A stretch of 64,000 nucleotides of DNA. It comes from Bacillota bacterium (lineage in GTDB: Bacteria; Bacillota; UBA4882; UBA8346). The position numbers and the translations under genes were made by a program. Location: positions 259,108 through 323,107 of the forward strand of contig JAFABB010000030.1 of the NCBI GenBank assembly GCA_023426245.1, written 5' to 3'. A model generated the notes under the pieces. It was not told the DNA's origin. It saw only the letters and a list, made by a program, of their open reading frames with translations, and made no database searches. The first letter of the stretch is position 1. Every line of letters starts with the position of its first letter. Below are positions 43,018-52,359 of this stretch, piece after piece.

Positions 43018-43860
43018 TTACTTCAATTCCTTTATTGCCTGTTCATATTCATCTGCTTTAGGTACCCGATGATGCCAGACATGATTCCCCTCCATAAAAG
43101 AGACTCCCTTTCCCTTAATTGTACGGGCAATAATTAAAGAGGGTTTCCCTTTTTCACAAGGGATTTTATTCAAGGCATCCATAATTTCAGTAAAATTATG
43201 GCCATCAATCTCTTGAACATTCCACCCAAATGACAACCAACGCTTAGCCAAAGGCTCCGTATTCATCACTTTTTGGGTCGGGCCACTTATTTGTAACCCA
43301 TTACAGTCAATAATCCAAACCAAATTGTCCAATTTGTATTGAACTGCAGCCATAGAAGCTTCCCAAATTGAACCTTCCGCCAACTCTCCATCTCCGGTTA
43401 AACAAAAAACTCGATAGGCTTGATGGTCCATTTTTCCAGCTAGCGCCATTCCAACCGCTAAAGACGGTCCATGCCCAAGTGAGCCTGTCGCCATCTCTAC
43501 TCCAGGAATCTTAGAATGAGGATGTCCTCCAAGCAAAGAATTGAACTTTTGATATTGTTCCAATTCCTTTCTGCTGAAAAAGCCGCAATCAGCCAATATA
43601 GCGTAATAACCTTCACAACTATGCCCTTTACTAAGAATGAAACGGTCTCTTTGTTCCCACCCAAGATTCTCAACGCTATAGTTCATCACCTGGTAAAATA
43701 AGGTTACTAATATATCAACCGATGAAAGCGACCCACCAATATGTCCAGCCCCGGCATGATAAATCATGTTTAAAACATCGCAGCGAATTTCATTCGCTTT
43801 TTGTTTCAATGCATTATTATCCCAGATTACTGCTTCATTTGTATTCCTTTGGTTGATCAT
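43018..43860 (-). CDS. transketolase, N-terminal subunit (split)
   Basis: 280 residues comprising the thiamine-diphosphate-binding domain. GHIGGSLSSVDILVTLFYQV is near residue 38-57, FILSKGHSCEGYYA near 75, GSLGHGPSLAVGMALA near 125, and CLTGDGELAEGSIWEASMAA near 152-171 with DCNGLQISGPT. It is complete without the second half, matching the archaeal/catabolic two-subunit transketolases. It is partnered with 41119-42057 across an intervening DeoR gene. Confidence 0.93.
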   Translation of the reverse strand: MINQRNTNEAVIWDNNALKQKANEIRCDVLNMIYHAGAGHIGGSLSSVDILVTLFYQVMNYSVENLGWEQRDRFILSKGHSCEGYYAILADCGFFSRKELEQYQKFNSLLGGHPHSKIPGVEMATGSLGHGPSLAVGMALAGKMDHQAYRVFCLTGDGELAEGSIWEASMAAVQYKLDNLVWIIDCNGLQISGPTQKVMNTEPLAKRWLSFGWNVQEIDGHNFTEIMDALNKIPCEKGKPSLIIARTIKGKGVSFMEGNHVWHHRVPKADEYEQAIKELK

Positions 43861-43937
43861 GACTGACTACACTCCATTATTATTTCTTATTTGCTTCCAT
43901 AAAGGAAACTTTCCTTTTTTTCATCCACTCTTTAATT

Positions 43938-44942
43938 TTAGCGACGGAACTTTTTCCTAACCTGGTCAAAAATAACTGCTAAGATTACCACTAAACCTAA
44001 AACAACCCGTTGCCAAAACGGCGAAACGCTTAACAATACAATATCCTGGGCGACCACACCAAGTACCGCAATTCCAATAAGGGTGCCAATTGCCGAACCG
44101 CTACCTCCCATCATCGATCCACCACCAATGATAACTGCAGCTATTGCTTGCATCTCCCAACCAGAACCGGCAGTCGGTTGTCCGGAATTAAGCCGGGCCA
44201 TTGATGTAATACCTGCTATACTTGCTAGTAATCCCGAAAGAGTATAAGCCAGCATTTTTGTACGCTCAACACTGACTCCGCATAATAAAGAGGCTGTTTC
44301 ACTATTCCCTAAACAATATAGTTTTCGCCCCAATGCGGAGTAACGTAAGACTATCTCGAGAATAACGACTAAAATCAGTAAAATAAGCGTTGTTACGGGA
44401 AGCAACTCTCCAAGGCTTCCCTGGCCAATCCATAGAATTTTATCGTTAATTTTAGTGATCGGCCATCCTTTGGTAATTATCATATTGACACTAAAATAAA
44501 CCTGTTGGGCTCCTAAAGTTACAATAAAGGGATTAATTTTGACTTTAGTAATCAAAATACTATTGATAAATCCCGCAGATAAACCTGCCAGCATACCAAT
44601 GATTACAGTCCAAATAGGGTCTAAACCGGTATTTGCCATAAACCAGGCAGTAATAATACCGCACATGCTGGCAATAGCTCCAATGGATAAATCGATTCCA
44701 CCAATTAACAATACCAAAACTTCGCCGAGTGCAGCTATACCAATAAAAGAAAATTGCCGAAAGGTTGAAAAAATGTTATAACTATCAAAAAAACCAGGTC
44801 CAATCGAAAAGAAAGTCAATAATAAGACAAGTACTAAAACCACCAGTCCCCCGGTTTCTTCTCCGGTAATAAACCGCTGAAGCTTAATTATCCAAGAAAG
44901 CTTCTCCCTGTCTTCAGCAACTGTCTCCCGAATCGTTGCCAT
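43938..44942 (-). CDS. ribose-type ABC transporter permease (second of pair)
   Basis: A 334-residue permease of the RbsC/BPD_transp_2 family with about 8-10 membrane helices and the conserved segments VLVLLIGGIDLSIGAIASMC and VERTKMLAYTLSGLLASIAG, ending QAIAAVIIGGGSMMGGSGS. It pairs with the adjacent permease at 44954-45928 as a heterodimer. GGGGG precedes the ATG. Confidence 0.93.
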   Translation of the reverse strand: MATIRETVAEDREKLSWIIKLQRFITGEETGGLVVLVLVLLLTFFSIGPGFFDSYNIFSTFRQFSFIGIAALGEVLVLLIGGIDLSIGAIASMCGIITAWFMANTGLDPIWTVIIGMLAGLSAGFINSILITKVKINPFIVTLGAQQVYFSVNMIITKGWPITKINDKILWIGQGSLGELLPVTTLILLILVVILEIVLRYSALGRKLYCLGNSETASLLCGVSVERTKMLAYTLSGLLASIAGITSMARLNSGQPTAGSGWEMQAIAAVIIGGGSMMGGSGSAIGTLIGIAVLGVVAQDIVLLSVSPFWQRVVLGLVVILAVIFDQVRKKFRR

Positions 44943-44953
44943 GATTCTACCCC

Positions 44954-45928
44954 CTAAGCTTCTTCTTTATTACGCAATACATTAATTAAAACGGCTAGAA
45001 TTAGGATTATGCCGGTAACAGCGCCCCGCCAGTACGGAGATACGTTCATCATTGTTAACCCATTATCCAAAAGCCCAATAATCAAAATTCCGGTAATGGT
45101 TCCGTTAATACTACCCATACCGCCCGTTAAATTAGTGCCTCCAATAATTGTCGCGGCTACGGCCGACATCAACCAGTCTTGTCCCATGCTCGGTTGACCC
45201 GATCCCAGCCAAGACAAAGCCAAAATACCGCCAATTCCCGATAAAGCCCCGCTCAGTAGATATAAGAAAAATTGGGTACGTTCAATTGAAATACCGCAAA
45301 TTTTGGCGGCCTGGGGATTTCCACCGACCGAATAAATATTCCGTCCAATCGTTGTATTGGTTATTAACCAATGGGTTAATGCCGCCAGTCCTAAAAATAC
45401 CAATATAGGTAGTGGAATGCCCCAAATAATCATGGAAGCAACATTTTGAACCTCTTTCGGAATGGTAAATATCGGTACACCTTGTGTAACAACCATTACC
45501 AGCCCGAAAAACAGTTCCATTGTACCCAGCGTTGCAATAAATGGAACAATTTTCAGCTTGGTCACGATAAAACCGTTCAACGATCCGCAAGCTACTCCAA
45601 CTAAAACACCAATTACCAGTATTAGATAAGGATGGATGGCCATTTTGTCCATTAAAAAACCTGCAGTAATTGCAGAGAGAGCTGCAATCCCGCCGACCGA
45701 AAGATCGATTCCACCGCTAATCATCACTAAAGTTTGGCCCAAGGCCGCTATTCCTATAAAGGAATAGGCTCTTATAATGTCCGATAAATTGGAAAATTTG
45801 ATAAAGCTTTTATTAAAGAAAGAAAAGAAAATCATAATTGCAATAATTGCCAACACATTACTGAACAGCTGTGACGTGCTTATTTGTTGTCTGATTCGTT
45901 TTAAATCAACCAAGCCTTTCACCACCAA
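44954..45928 (-). CDS. ribose-type ABC transporter permease (first of pair)
   Basis: A 324-residue RbsC-like permease (LVMISGGIDLSVGGIAALSA, SIERTQFFLYLLSGALSGIG, VAATIIGGTNLTGGMGS). It follows the ATPase gene by 8 nt. The TTG/GTG-rich start (TTGGTGGTG) leaves the exact first codon uncertain by a few residues. It probably forms the channel together with the 43938-44942 permease. Confidence 0.93.
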   Translation of the reverse strand: MVVKGLVDLKRIRQQISTSQLFSNVLAIIAIMIFFSFFNKSFIKFSNLSDIIRAYSFIGIAALGQTLVMISGGIDLSVGGIAALSAITAGFLMDKMAIHPYLILVIGVLVGVACGSLNGFIVTKLKIVPFIATLGTMELFFGLVMVVTQGVPIFTIPKEVQNVASMIIWGIPLPILVFLGLAALTHWLITNTTIGRNIYSVGGNPQAAKICGISIERTQFFLYLLSGALSGIGGILALSWLGSGQPSMGQDWLMSAVAATIIGGTNLTGGMGSINGTITGILIIGLLDNGLTMMNVSPYWRGAVTGIILILAVLINVLRNKEEA

Positions 45929-45936
45929 GCTTAATT

Positions 45937-47445
45937 TTATTGGACTTCATCCAGTATGCATCCCATAATACTCTCTTGTGATGCTTCTTCAGTCTTAAAT
46001 TCCTTAATAATTTGGCCTTCCCGCATTACATAAATCCGATCTGTTAAAGAAAATAATTCTGAAAATTCGGACGAAACTACTATAACCGCTAATCCATCTT
46101 TGGCCAGCTTATGAATAAGGTTATAAATTTCATGTTTAGCTCCGATATCAATGCCTCGGGTGGGTTCATCAAAGATAATCAATTTGCATTTTCTGGCAAC
46201 CCAGCGAGCGATAATTGCTTTCTGCTGATTACCTCCACTCAAGAAGGCAATTTTTTGACTAATACTTGGACTTTTAACATTAAGCATCTCAGAATGGTCT
46301 TTAGCAATCTTAACTTCTTTTCGCGATATGAAACCCAATTTCGAACTCAACTGATCAATAATTGGCAAGGATATATTGGTTTTAATGCTTAGCATCGGTA
46401 AAATACCTTGGCTTCGCCTCTCCTCAGGAATTAATCCAATTCCCAGATCAATCGCATCCTTAGGGGAGTGAATTTTTACTTCTTTCCCCTTAAAAATCAC
46501 TTGCCCCTCATTGGATCCGTAGACCCCAAAAACCGAATTTACCAATTCTGTTCGCCCTGCTCCGACCAATCCGGCAAAACCGATAATTTCTCCTTGTCTT
46601 ACGTAAAAATCAGCGTTATGAATATCATTCGTCTTGTTTTTGCTACAAAAATTATGAACTTCTAATACTTTCTCTCCAAAGGAATGTTCACGCAACGGAC
46701 GTTCCCCCAGATTTAACTCCCGCCCCACCATAAATCTGATAACTTCTTCATTATTAGTTGCTGAAGTATCTTTTGTAACGACATATCTCCCATCACGGAA
46801 GACAGTAATCTTATCCGATATTTCAAAGACTTCATCTAACTTATGGCAAATATAGATAATCGTCTTACCCTGTTTCCGTAAATCTCTCAGGATCCCAAAC
46901 AAATTATTGACTTCTTCGGAAGTCAAGCAAGCCGTTGGTTCATCCATAATCATTACATTACAATTAAGGGCTAAAATCCGTGCAATCTGCACTAATTGTT
47001 GTTGAGCCGGACTTAATCGCTTTGTTATTTCACGAACATCCACATTAATCTTCAATAGGTCGATATATTCCTGTGCCTTAGTATATAAATCTTTCCAGCC
47101 AACCGGCGAAAACAGACTTTTTTTTGAAGTTAAACCCAATAATATATTTTCAGCTACAGTAATATATGGAACCAAATTTAGCTCTTGAGGAACAATACCG
47201 ATTCCATGGGTCTGGGCATCATGCGGATTTTTAGGCGCAAACTCTTTACCATTCAGGTAAATCTTCCCTTGATCCATCGAAAATACGCCCATAATAATAT
47301 TCATCGTCGTACTTTTTCCGGCGCCGTTCTCTCCTACCAAAGCATGAATCTCGCCTCGACCGATTTCAAATGAAATATCTTTTAACGCTTGAACTCCTGG
47401 AAAGCCCTTTGAAATATGTTCGAGTTTTAGAGCAATTTCACTCAT
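45937..47445 (-). CDS. ribose-type sugar ABC transporter ATPase (RbsA-like)
   Basis: A 502-residue double-ABC protein. Walker A is GENGAGKST near residue 40, the first signature LSPAQQQLVQIAR with Walker B VMIMDEPTA follows, and the second half has LSGGNQQKAIIARW and LIIFDEPTRGID. The second half has a degenerate Walker A, as is usual for this family. The ATG at 47,443-47,445 follows GGAG. It powers sugar/polyol uptake in cluster A. Confidence 0.94.
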   Translation of the reverse strand: MSEIALKLEHISKGFPGVQALKDISFEIGRGEIHALVGENGAGKSTTMNIIMGVFSMDQGKIYLNGKEFAPKNPHDAQTHGIGIVPQELNLVPYITVAENILLGLTSKKSLFSPVGWKDLYTKAQEYIDLLKINVDVREITKRLSPAQQQLVQIARILALNCNVMIMDEPTACLTSEEVNNLFGILRDLRKQGKTIIYICHKLDEVFEISDKITVFRDGRYVVTKDTSATNNEEVIRFMVGRELNLGERPLREHSFGEKVLEVHNFCSKNKTNDIHNADFYVRQGEIIGFAGLVGAGRTELVNSVFGVYGSNEGQVIFKGKEVKIHSPKDAIDLGIGLIPEERRSQGILPMLSIKTNISLPIIDQLSSKLGFISRKEVKIAKDHSEMLNVKSPSISQKIAFLSGGNQQKAIIARWVARKCKLIIFDEPTRGIDIGAKHEIYNLIHKLAKDGLAVIVVSSEFSELFSLTDRIYVMREGQIIKEFKTEEASQESIMGCILDEVQ

Positions 47446-47466
47446 ATACCACAACTCCCATATGAA

Positions 47467-47503
47467 TTAATTGCAACAGGAGAAATCCTCCCGTTGCAAT
47501 TAA
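47467..47503. other. intergenic hairpin between binding-protein and ATPase genes
   Basis: TTAATTGCAAC and GTTGCAATTAA form a perfect 11-bp stem, extended by AGGAG/CTCCC-type pairs, in the 60-nt gap after the substrate-binding gene. Such hairpins usually stabilise or partly terminate the upstream mRNA, so that the binding protein is made in excess. Confidence 0.6.
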
Positions 47504-47515
47504 CAATAATTTAGA

Positions 47516-48484
47516 TTACTTTACTTGATAATCCGCCTTTTTGTACTTGGGGTATTTGCTCAGGTCATTATTGGTGATAACAAACGATCCTGTATCATGG
47601 AGTGCCGGAACGGTTTTCTTATTATTTAAATCATAAAGATAATGTACAGCCAAATATCCCATATCATAGGGCCTTTGAACATCCATGGCATAAACGATCC
47701 CTTTTCTCATATACCGAACCATGTCTGGCAAATCGTCTTGGCCAACCACAAAAATTTTACCCCCTTTGTCAGCAGCCTCAACAGCTTTAGCAGCACCGAT
47801 CGGAGCACTAGCGTTAGCGCCATAGAATCCTTTAAGATTTGGATGTGCTTTAATAGCATCGGCTGATAAACGGATTGCTTTCTCAAGATCATCATTATCA
47901 ACCAATTCGGCAACAATTTTCATTTTTGGATATTTAGCAAGTCCTTCTTTGAACCCAGCCACTCTCTGTCCATGTTGTAAGGAACCCAAAGAACCGATGA
48001 GAACGGCTACTTCGCCTTCCTCGTTACAAGCCTTGGCTAATGCATCAGCCATATCGCGACCATCGGGTTCGTTTTTGGGATGTCCAATGAATGAGGCACG
48101 TCCGCTATTTTCAGCATCGTTATCAAAGCAAATTGTAGAAATACCCCTTTTAATAGCTTCTTTAATTGCCGGAGTATTGGCAGTCGGATCAAGGGACGAA
48201 ATTGCCAAGCCATCGGGTTTCTTGGCAATTGCAGCCTCAATTGTCTGTGTGTGAAGTGCAGCATCTGCAGTTGTCGGAGCATTCCAAATCGCTTTAATGG
48301 TAATGCCTTTGGCTTTATATTCTTTAACAGCAGCATTCATTCCGTCAATAACATCTTGATACCAGGGATGAACCAATTTGGGAATAAAAATAAATGTATA
48401 ACTCTTTTTGGCGGCATAACCCCCCACAGTCATACTACCAATTAACAAAGCAAATAAAGCAGCAAAGATAAAAGTCTTTTTCAT
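47516..48484 (-). CDS. sugar/polyol-binding protein of ABC transporter (cluster A)
   Basis: A 322-residue exported protein. The signal peptide is residues about 1-25 (MKKTFIFAALFALLIGSM then VGGYAA), followed by a two-lobe periplasmic-binding fold of the ribose/allose type (FIPKLVHPWYQDVIDGMNAA, GLAISSLDPTANTPAIKEAI, GKIFVVGQDDLPDMVRYM). There is no lipobox cysteine. It delivers substrate to the adjacent ATPase and permeases. The ligand is not visible; a polyol is inferred from the dehydrogenase. Confidence 0.92.
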   Translation of the reverse strand: MKKTFIFAALFALLIGSMTVGGYAAKKSYTFIFIPKLVHPWYQDVIDGMNAAVKEYKAKGITIKAIWNAPTTADAALHTQTIEAAIAKKPDGLAISSLDPTANTPAIKEAIKRGISTICFDNDAENSGRASFIGHPKNEPDGRDMADALAKACNEEGEVAVLIGSLGSLQHGQRVAGFKEGLAKYPKMKIVAELVDNDDLEKAIRLSADAIKAHPNLKGFYGANASAPIGAAKAVEAADKGGKIFVVGQDDLPDMVRYMRKGIVYAMDVQRPYDMGYLAVHYLYDLNNKKTVPALHDTGSFVITNNDLSKYPKYKKADYQVK

Positions 48485-48632
48485 TTTCAATTTTCTTCCC
48501 TCCATTTTAGTTTTATAGGGTCTTGAAACCGATTTGTTATTTTAGTCTCACCTCCAAACAAAATGTCATTTTCAATAAGGATACCAGACCAGTTCATGGC
48601 CAAGTATTATACCAACCCGTCAATGGTGCTAA

Positions 48633-49712
48633 TCAAGGAATTAACGCTACTTTAATAGCTTCATTTCCTTCTTCCGCAAGTTTGAATCCTTGCATGTAGT
48701 CTTTTAGCGGCAATTGATGGGTGATAATCCGATCCACGTTAACAATACCCTCTGCCAAAAACCGGATTGCAGTCGGATAAGTATAGGGACTAATATGAGC
48801 GCCTAAAACATTTAACTCCTTACGATCCCCAATAATGCTCCAATCAACAGTTGTTGGGGCCGAAAAAACGCTAAACTCCACAAATGTACCTAATTTACGG
48901 AGCATTTTTAGGCCCTGAATAACTCCAGCCGGGCTTCCGGAATTATGAACATAAACATCACACCCGTAACCGCCGGTTAAAGATTTTACCTTTTCAACAG
49001 CGTCTTCTTCCGCAGGATTAATAACAATATCGGCGCCTAACTGTTTGGCAAGCTCAAGTCGTTTCGGTTTCATATCGATCCCAATCAACAGGCTGGGATT
49101 TTTTAACTTGGCCACTTGAAGCTTTAATAAGCCAATCGGCCCCAAACCAGCAATTATGACCACATCTCCAAATTGAATATTTGCCCGTTCAATAGTATGA
49201 ACCGAGCAAGCCAACGGTTCAATGATAGCACCATAAGCAAAAGGAACACTTCTCGGTACTTTATGAACAATATCTTTGGCTGTAAACTTCATATATTCAG
49301 CCATACCCCCATTTACAACCCCTTGATGTCCATGGATATTATGAACTTCGCACATCCAATATTTCCCGCTCTTGCAATACCGGCATTCTCCACATGGTAC
49401 AAGTTGTTCGGAAGTTACGCGGTCACCAATATCAACACCATGCTTTTCTTTGGCCCCCGGTCCTAAAGCAACTACATCACCAACATATTCATGCCCGGGA
49501 ATGACCGGCGGTTTAGTCCATTGGGGAAGTATATCATCGCCCCAAAACATTGCAGCGCCTTTAAAAGATTTCACATCTCCCGCACAAATACCGCAGGCTT
49601 CAACTTTAATTAAAATCTCTCCAGGGCCAGGTGTAGGAACAGGAACAGTTTCAAGTCTGTTATCATGTGGCCCGTGTGTAACAACTGCTATCATCGTAGA
49701 CGGTATAGCCAT
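48633..49712 (-). CDS. zinc alcohol dehydrogenase, erythritol/L-threitol-dehydrogenase-like
   Basis: A 359-residue MDR enzyme. Catalytic zinc ligands are in ACGICAGDVKSFKG and PGHEYVG. Structural zinc cysteines are in CGECRYCKSGKYWMC. The cofactor motif AGLGPIGLL is near residue 190. The stretches GAAMFWGDD near 53 and TVDWSIIGDRKELNVLGAH near 305 are strongly reminiscent of mycobacterial erythritol/L-threitol dehydrogenase. It would oxidise a tetritol or related polyol to the ketose, the first step of cluster A. GGGAGGGG lies before the ATG; DeoR-type sites lie upstream. Confidence 0.9.
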   Translation of the reverse strand: MAIPSTMIAVVTHGPHDNRLETVPVPTPGPGEILIKVEACGICAGDVKSFKGAAMFWGDDILPQWTKPPVIPGHEYVGDVVALGPGAKEKHGVDIGDRVTSEQLVPCGECRYCKSGKYWMCEVHNIHGHQGVVNGGMAEYMKFTAKDIVHKVPRSVPFAYGAIIEPLACSVHTIERANIQFGDVVIIAGLGPIGLLKLQVAKLKNPSLLIGIDMKPKRLELAKQLGADIVINPAEEDAVEKVKSLTGGYGCDVYVHNSGSPAGVIQGLKMLRKLGTFVEFSVFSAPTTVDWSIIGDRKELNVLGAHISPYTYPTAIRFLAEGIVNVDRIITHQLPLKDYMQGFKLAEEGNEAIKVALIP

Positions 49713-49755
49713 TTATAAACCCCTCCCAATTTTAAATCGGACTAGGCAACGCTTA

Positions 49756-49993
49756 GTTCGTTTGTGTGTATTAATGTTCAATACGAACAAAAATTATCCT
49801 GCTTTTTTTAAAAATTTTTTTACATCTTGTTTATATATTTTTTGGAACCATGTTTACAATATTAATATATTTCCAGTTATACATAATGGTTTGGAGATTA
49901 TCATTAATAATTTCCTTAATCCTCCGCATAATTAATTATTGATATTTCTGTAATTTAATATTTACATCATGATTATTTTTGTTTTAAACGAAC
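49756..49993. promoter_or_regulatory. candidate DeoR operator sites upstream of cluster A
   Basis: GTTCGTTTG (49,756-49,764), its inverse ACGAACAAAAA (49,783-49,793) and AAACGAAC (49,986-49,993) share a GTTCGTTT core like that of DeoR/GlpR-type operators. They precede the first gene of the cluster. The DeoR protein at 42155-42922 is the natural binder. Confidence 0.45.
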
Positions 49994-50076
49994 TCTCATG
50001 TAATAGAATTAGAAAATATCTCTCAAATTTTATTTGTTTGGTAATTAAACCAAATTTTTTTCCAGTCCAAAATAAA

Positions 50077-50103
50077 AAAAGCTCTCAAATTATGGAGCTT
50101 TTC
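50077..50103. terminator. hairpin terminator in gene-poor spacer
   Basis: AAAAAGCTC / GAGCTTTTC around a 9-nt loop. The 49,994-50,870 region otherwise holds a start-less open fragment (about 50,165-50,367, reading PPKRIKRPLEQLFHPQDLKT...), the dispersed repeat and no intact gene. Confidence 0.5.
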
Positions 50104-50507
50104 AAAAATAAAACTATCTGGCTACATTTGTAGCATGATAATACTCTTGACAAAATAGGTATCAGTAATGGATTGGAGAAAAAAATTTACCTCCAAAACG
50201 GATTAAAAGACCTTTAGAACAATTGTTCCATCCCCAAGATCTCAAAACTTATCTTTCTCCTGCCACCCAATCGGGAACAAAAGGCATCATTTACGAACTT
50301 TCCAAAGACCTGCTTGTTACTAAAATGAAGTCCCTAATGGAACCATTATCATTATCACATTCTTGAGCTACTTCTTTCTCGGTTTCTGTAACTCCAAAGG
50401 ATGTAAACAACCGGTACAAACTGAATATTGGCATACCTTTTCAAATGGAACGGCAAAATAAAAATCTGATAGCCGTAAACCCTACCAGAACAACATTTTT
50501 AGTTGTC

Positions 50508-50661
50508 GGGGCGACAGAATTTAAACCTATCACCGTACAATATTTTCTAATATTTTTTGATGATTTGTTGAAAAAGGCTTGTTAAAATTGATACGAAAAT
50601 ATTTTCTAATGGAATTAAAACGACAAAAATCGAGAATATAACAATGGAACGTCAAAATAAA
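50508..50661. repeat. dispersed 153-bp repeat (copy 2)
   Basis: Nearly identical to 35,345-35,497, including both AATATTTTCTAAT boxes. At its right edge a minus-strand frame with a ribosome-site-like AAAGAGGTG (MIDPKDLLEISARAR..., start near 50,711) runs into it. The repeat therefore appears to have replaced or interrupted a small gene. Confidence 0.8.
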
Positions 50662-50870
50662 GTAATCGCGCACGGGCGCTGATCTCAAGAAGGTCTTTTG
50701 GATCAATCATGAAAAAAACACCTCTTTTTAAGATGGATAGTGCTTCTTTACAAATTCACCATACCCAATGGAGAGGTGTTTCTAGATTATTTCTGCCGAT
50801 TTTTCAACGCTTGTTCCTATCGGTAATGTTTAAAAAGGATGACAGCTTTGGTCATGAAAAGCGTTCTATA

Positions 50871-51329
50871 TCACCGTCCCTCAACCGTTTCCTTTAAAGA
50901 CATCCGGGGAGCATCCATCTTGGGTGATATCACAACCGAAAAAACTGGTTCCGTGCTCTCGGCAACCGCAACGAAATGGCCTTTTCCGGCTGCAACGATC
51001 AACTGGGTCCCAGGTTGAATCCGTACAATCTGGACGGAATCCATTTCCGGCTGTCCGTCCTTGATGTCGACAAATATCATTAACGCAACGCCGGATACAA
51101 AATAAAACATTTCAGCATCCAGATGAGTCTCAATTTCATTAAAAACCGGCACATGATGCCAGGTCTGTAAAACACCTCCGCTGATTTCCGGCGATCGAAA
51201 CTTGGCAGTCAACGAGGAAGCCGTCCATTCAAAGTAATTCTCCTTATGACAGGCTGCCTGCATCGGCAGCTGTACCTCAAGTCCTTTCACCAAACCCGGC
51301 TTTACATCCTGAATATTAATCTTTTTCAT
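50871..51329 (-). CDS. cupin-fold protein, last gene of cluster B
   Basis: A 152-residue single-domain beta protein. LQTWHHVPVFNEIETHLDAEMF carries His/His/Glu/His metal-ligand candidates, and VQIVRIQPGTQLIVAAGKGH the second cupin motif. It resembles cupin/ureidoglycolate-lyase-like proteins; enzymatic or sensory role unknown. It overlaps the kinase gene by 4 nt (ATGA type), so it is part of the same operon. Confidence 0.75.
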   Translation of the reverse strand: MKKINIQDVKPGLVKGLEVQLPMQAACHKENYFEWTASSLTAKFRSPEISGGVLQTWHHVPVFNEIETHLDAEMFYFVSGVALMIFVDIKDGQPEMDSVQIVRIQPGTQLIVAAGKGHFVAVAESTEPVFSVVISPKMDAPRMSLKETVEGR

Positions 51330-52303
51330 TCCTGCTTCCCCCGCTCCTGATTTTTGATAAAGGCAGCAATTTCCTCACCAGTCGGTATTCCGGGTATGGC
51401 ACCTTTTTGGGTGGTCGTCAAAGCCCCGGCAGCACAGGAAAACTTTACGATTTCGCCCATTTCGGGAACACTTATTTTCACTAATTCTTCCCTGGTCTTC
51501 GTACCCAAATGATAAAGAACCGCTCCCCAAAACGCATCCCCTGCACCTGTCGTATCAACGGCATTAACCGCAAAAGAGGAAATTAGCCCATGACCTGCCG
51601 GGCAATAGAAAAAACACCCTTTAGGCCCTAATGTAACAAAAATCAATTGCGGGCCCTGCCTAAACAAAATATCTGCTCCCTCAATAAGATCACTGGTTCC
51701 AGTTATCAACTCCAATTCCTCATCGGAGACTTTTAAGATATCCGTATAGGGCAAACCTTGTTTAATGGAAATTTGGGCTTCTTCTTTTGATTTCCATAAT
51801 AATGGCCGGTAATTGGGATCGTAAGAAACCAAAACTCCATTCTTTTTAGCGAATTTCACCGCTGCCATCGTTGCCGATTTCCCTGGTTCTCCAGCCATAG
51901 AGACGGAACCAAAATGGAATATCTTGGAATTCTTGACAATCTCAAAATCCACATCTTCCGGCCTGAGCATTAAATCAGCGCCGGGATTACGGTAAAAGCT
52001 AAAAGAACGGTCACCCAAATGGTCAAGATGGACAAAGGCCAAGGTAGTATTGACCGTTTCCGAAACCTTAAGCCCCCGTGTTTCAATCTTTTCTTTTTCA
52101 AGCGTATCCCTTAAAAAAGAACCAAATTGATCATGGCCCACCATTCCCAGGAATGCTCCCTTTTTTCCTAACCGGGATAGAGCGACCAACACATTCGCAG
52201 GCGCTCCCCCGGGGTTCTGTTCGAACATCGGATTATTTTTCTCGGACTTTCCACCGGGAGTAAAATCAATCAGTAATTCTCCCAAAGCGCTTACATCATA
52301 CAT
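51326..52303 (-). CDS. PfkB-family carbohydrate kinase (fructokinase-like)
   Basis: A 325-residue ribokinase-fold kinase. The N-terminal signature is GELLIDFTPGGKSEKN..GGAPANVLVALSRLGKKGAFL. The C-terminal PfkB motif 2 is DTTGAGDAFWGAVLYHLG near residue 245-262 with the catalytic Asp. It probably phosphorylates fructose or a related ketose produced by the adjacent dehydrogenase. The ATG at 52,301-52,303 has AGGTG 9 nt upstream. Confidence 0.92.
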   Translation of the reverse strand: MYDVSALGELLIDFTPGGKSEKNNPMFEQNPGGAPANVLVALSRLGKKGAFLGMVGHDQFGSFLRDTLEKEKIETRGLKVSETVNTTLAFVHLDHLGDRSFSFYRNPGADLMLRPEDVDFEIVKNSKIFHFGSVSMAGEPGKSATMAAVKFAKKNGVLVSYDPNYRPLLWKSKEEAQISIKQGLPYTDILKVSDEELELITGTSDLIEGADILFRQGPQLIFVTLGPKGCFFYCPAGHGLISSFAVNAVDTTGAGDAFWGAVLYHLGTKTREELVKISVPEMGEIVKFSCAAGALTTTQKGAIPGIPTGEEIAAFIKNQERGKQE

Positions 52304-52359
52304 CGTCTTTATCACCTGCTGATTTCTTTATTTCCTTTTGATATTCGATACCATTTCTT

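Noticed and set aside
50165..50367. Start-less frame reading PPKRIKRPLEQLFHPQDLKT
   Set aside because: It has no start codon or ribosome site and I could not identify a family; mentioned only as a fragment.
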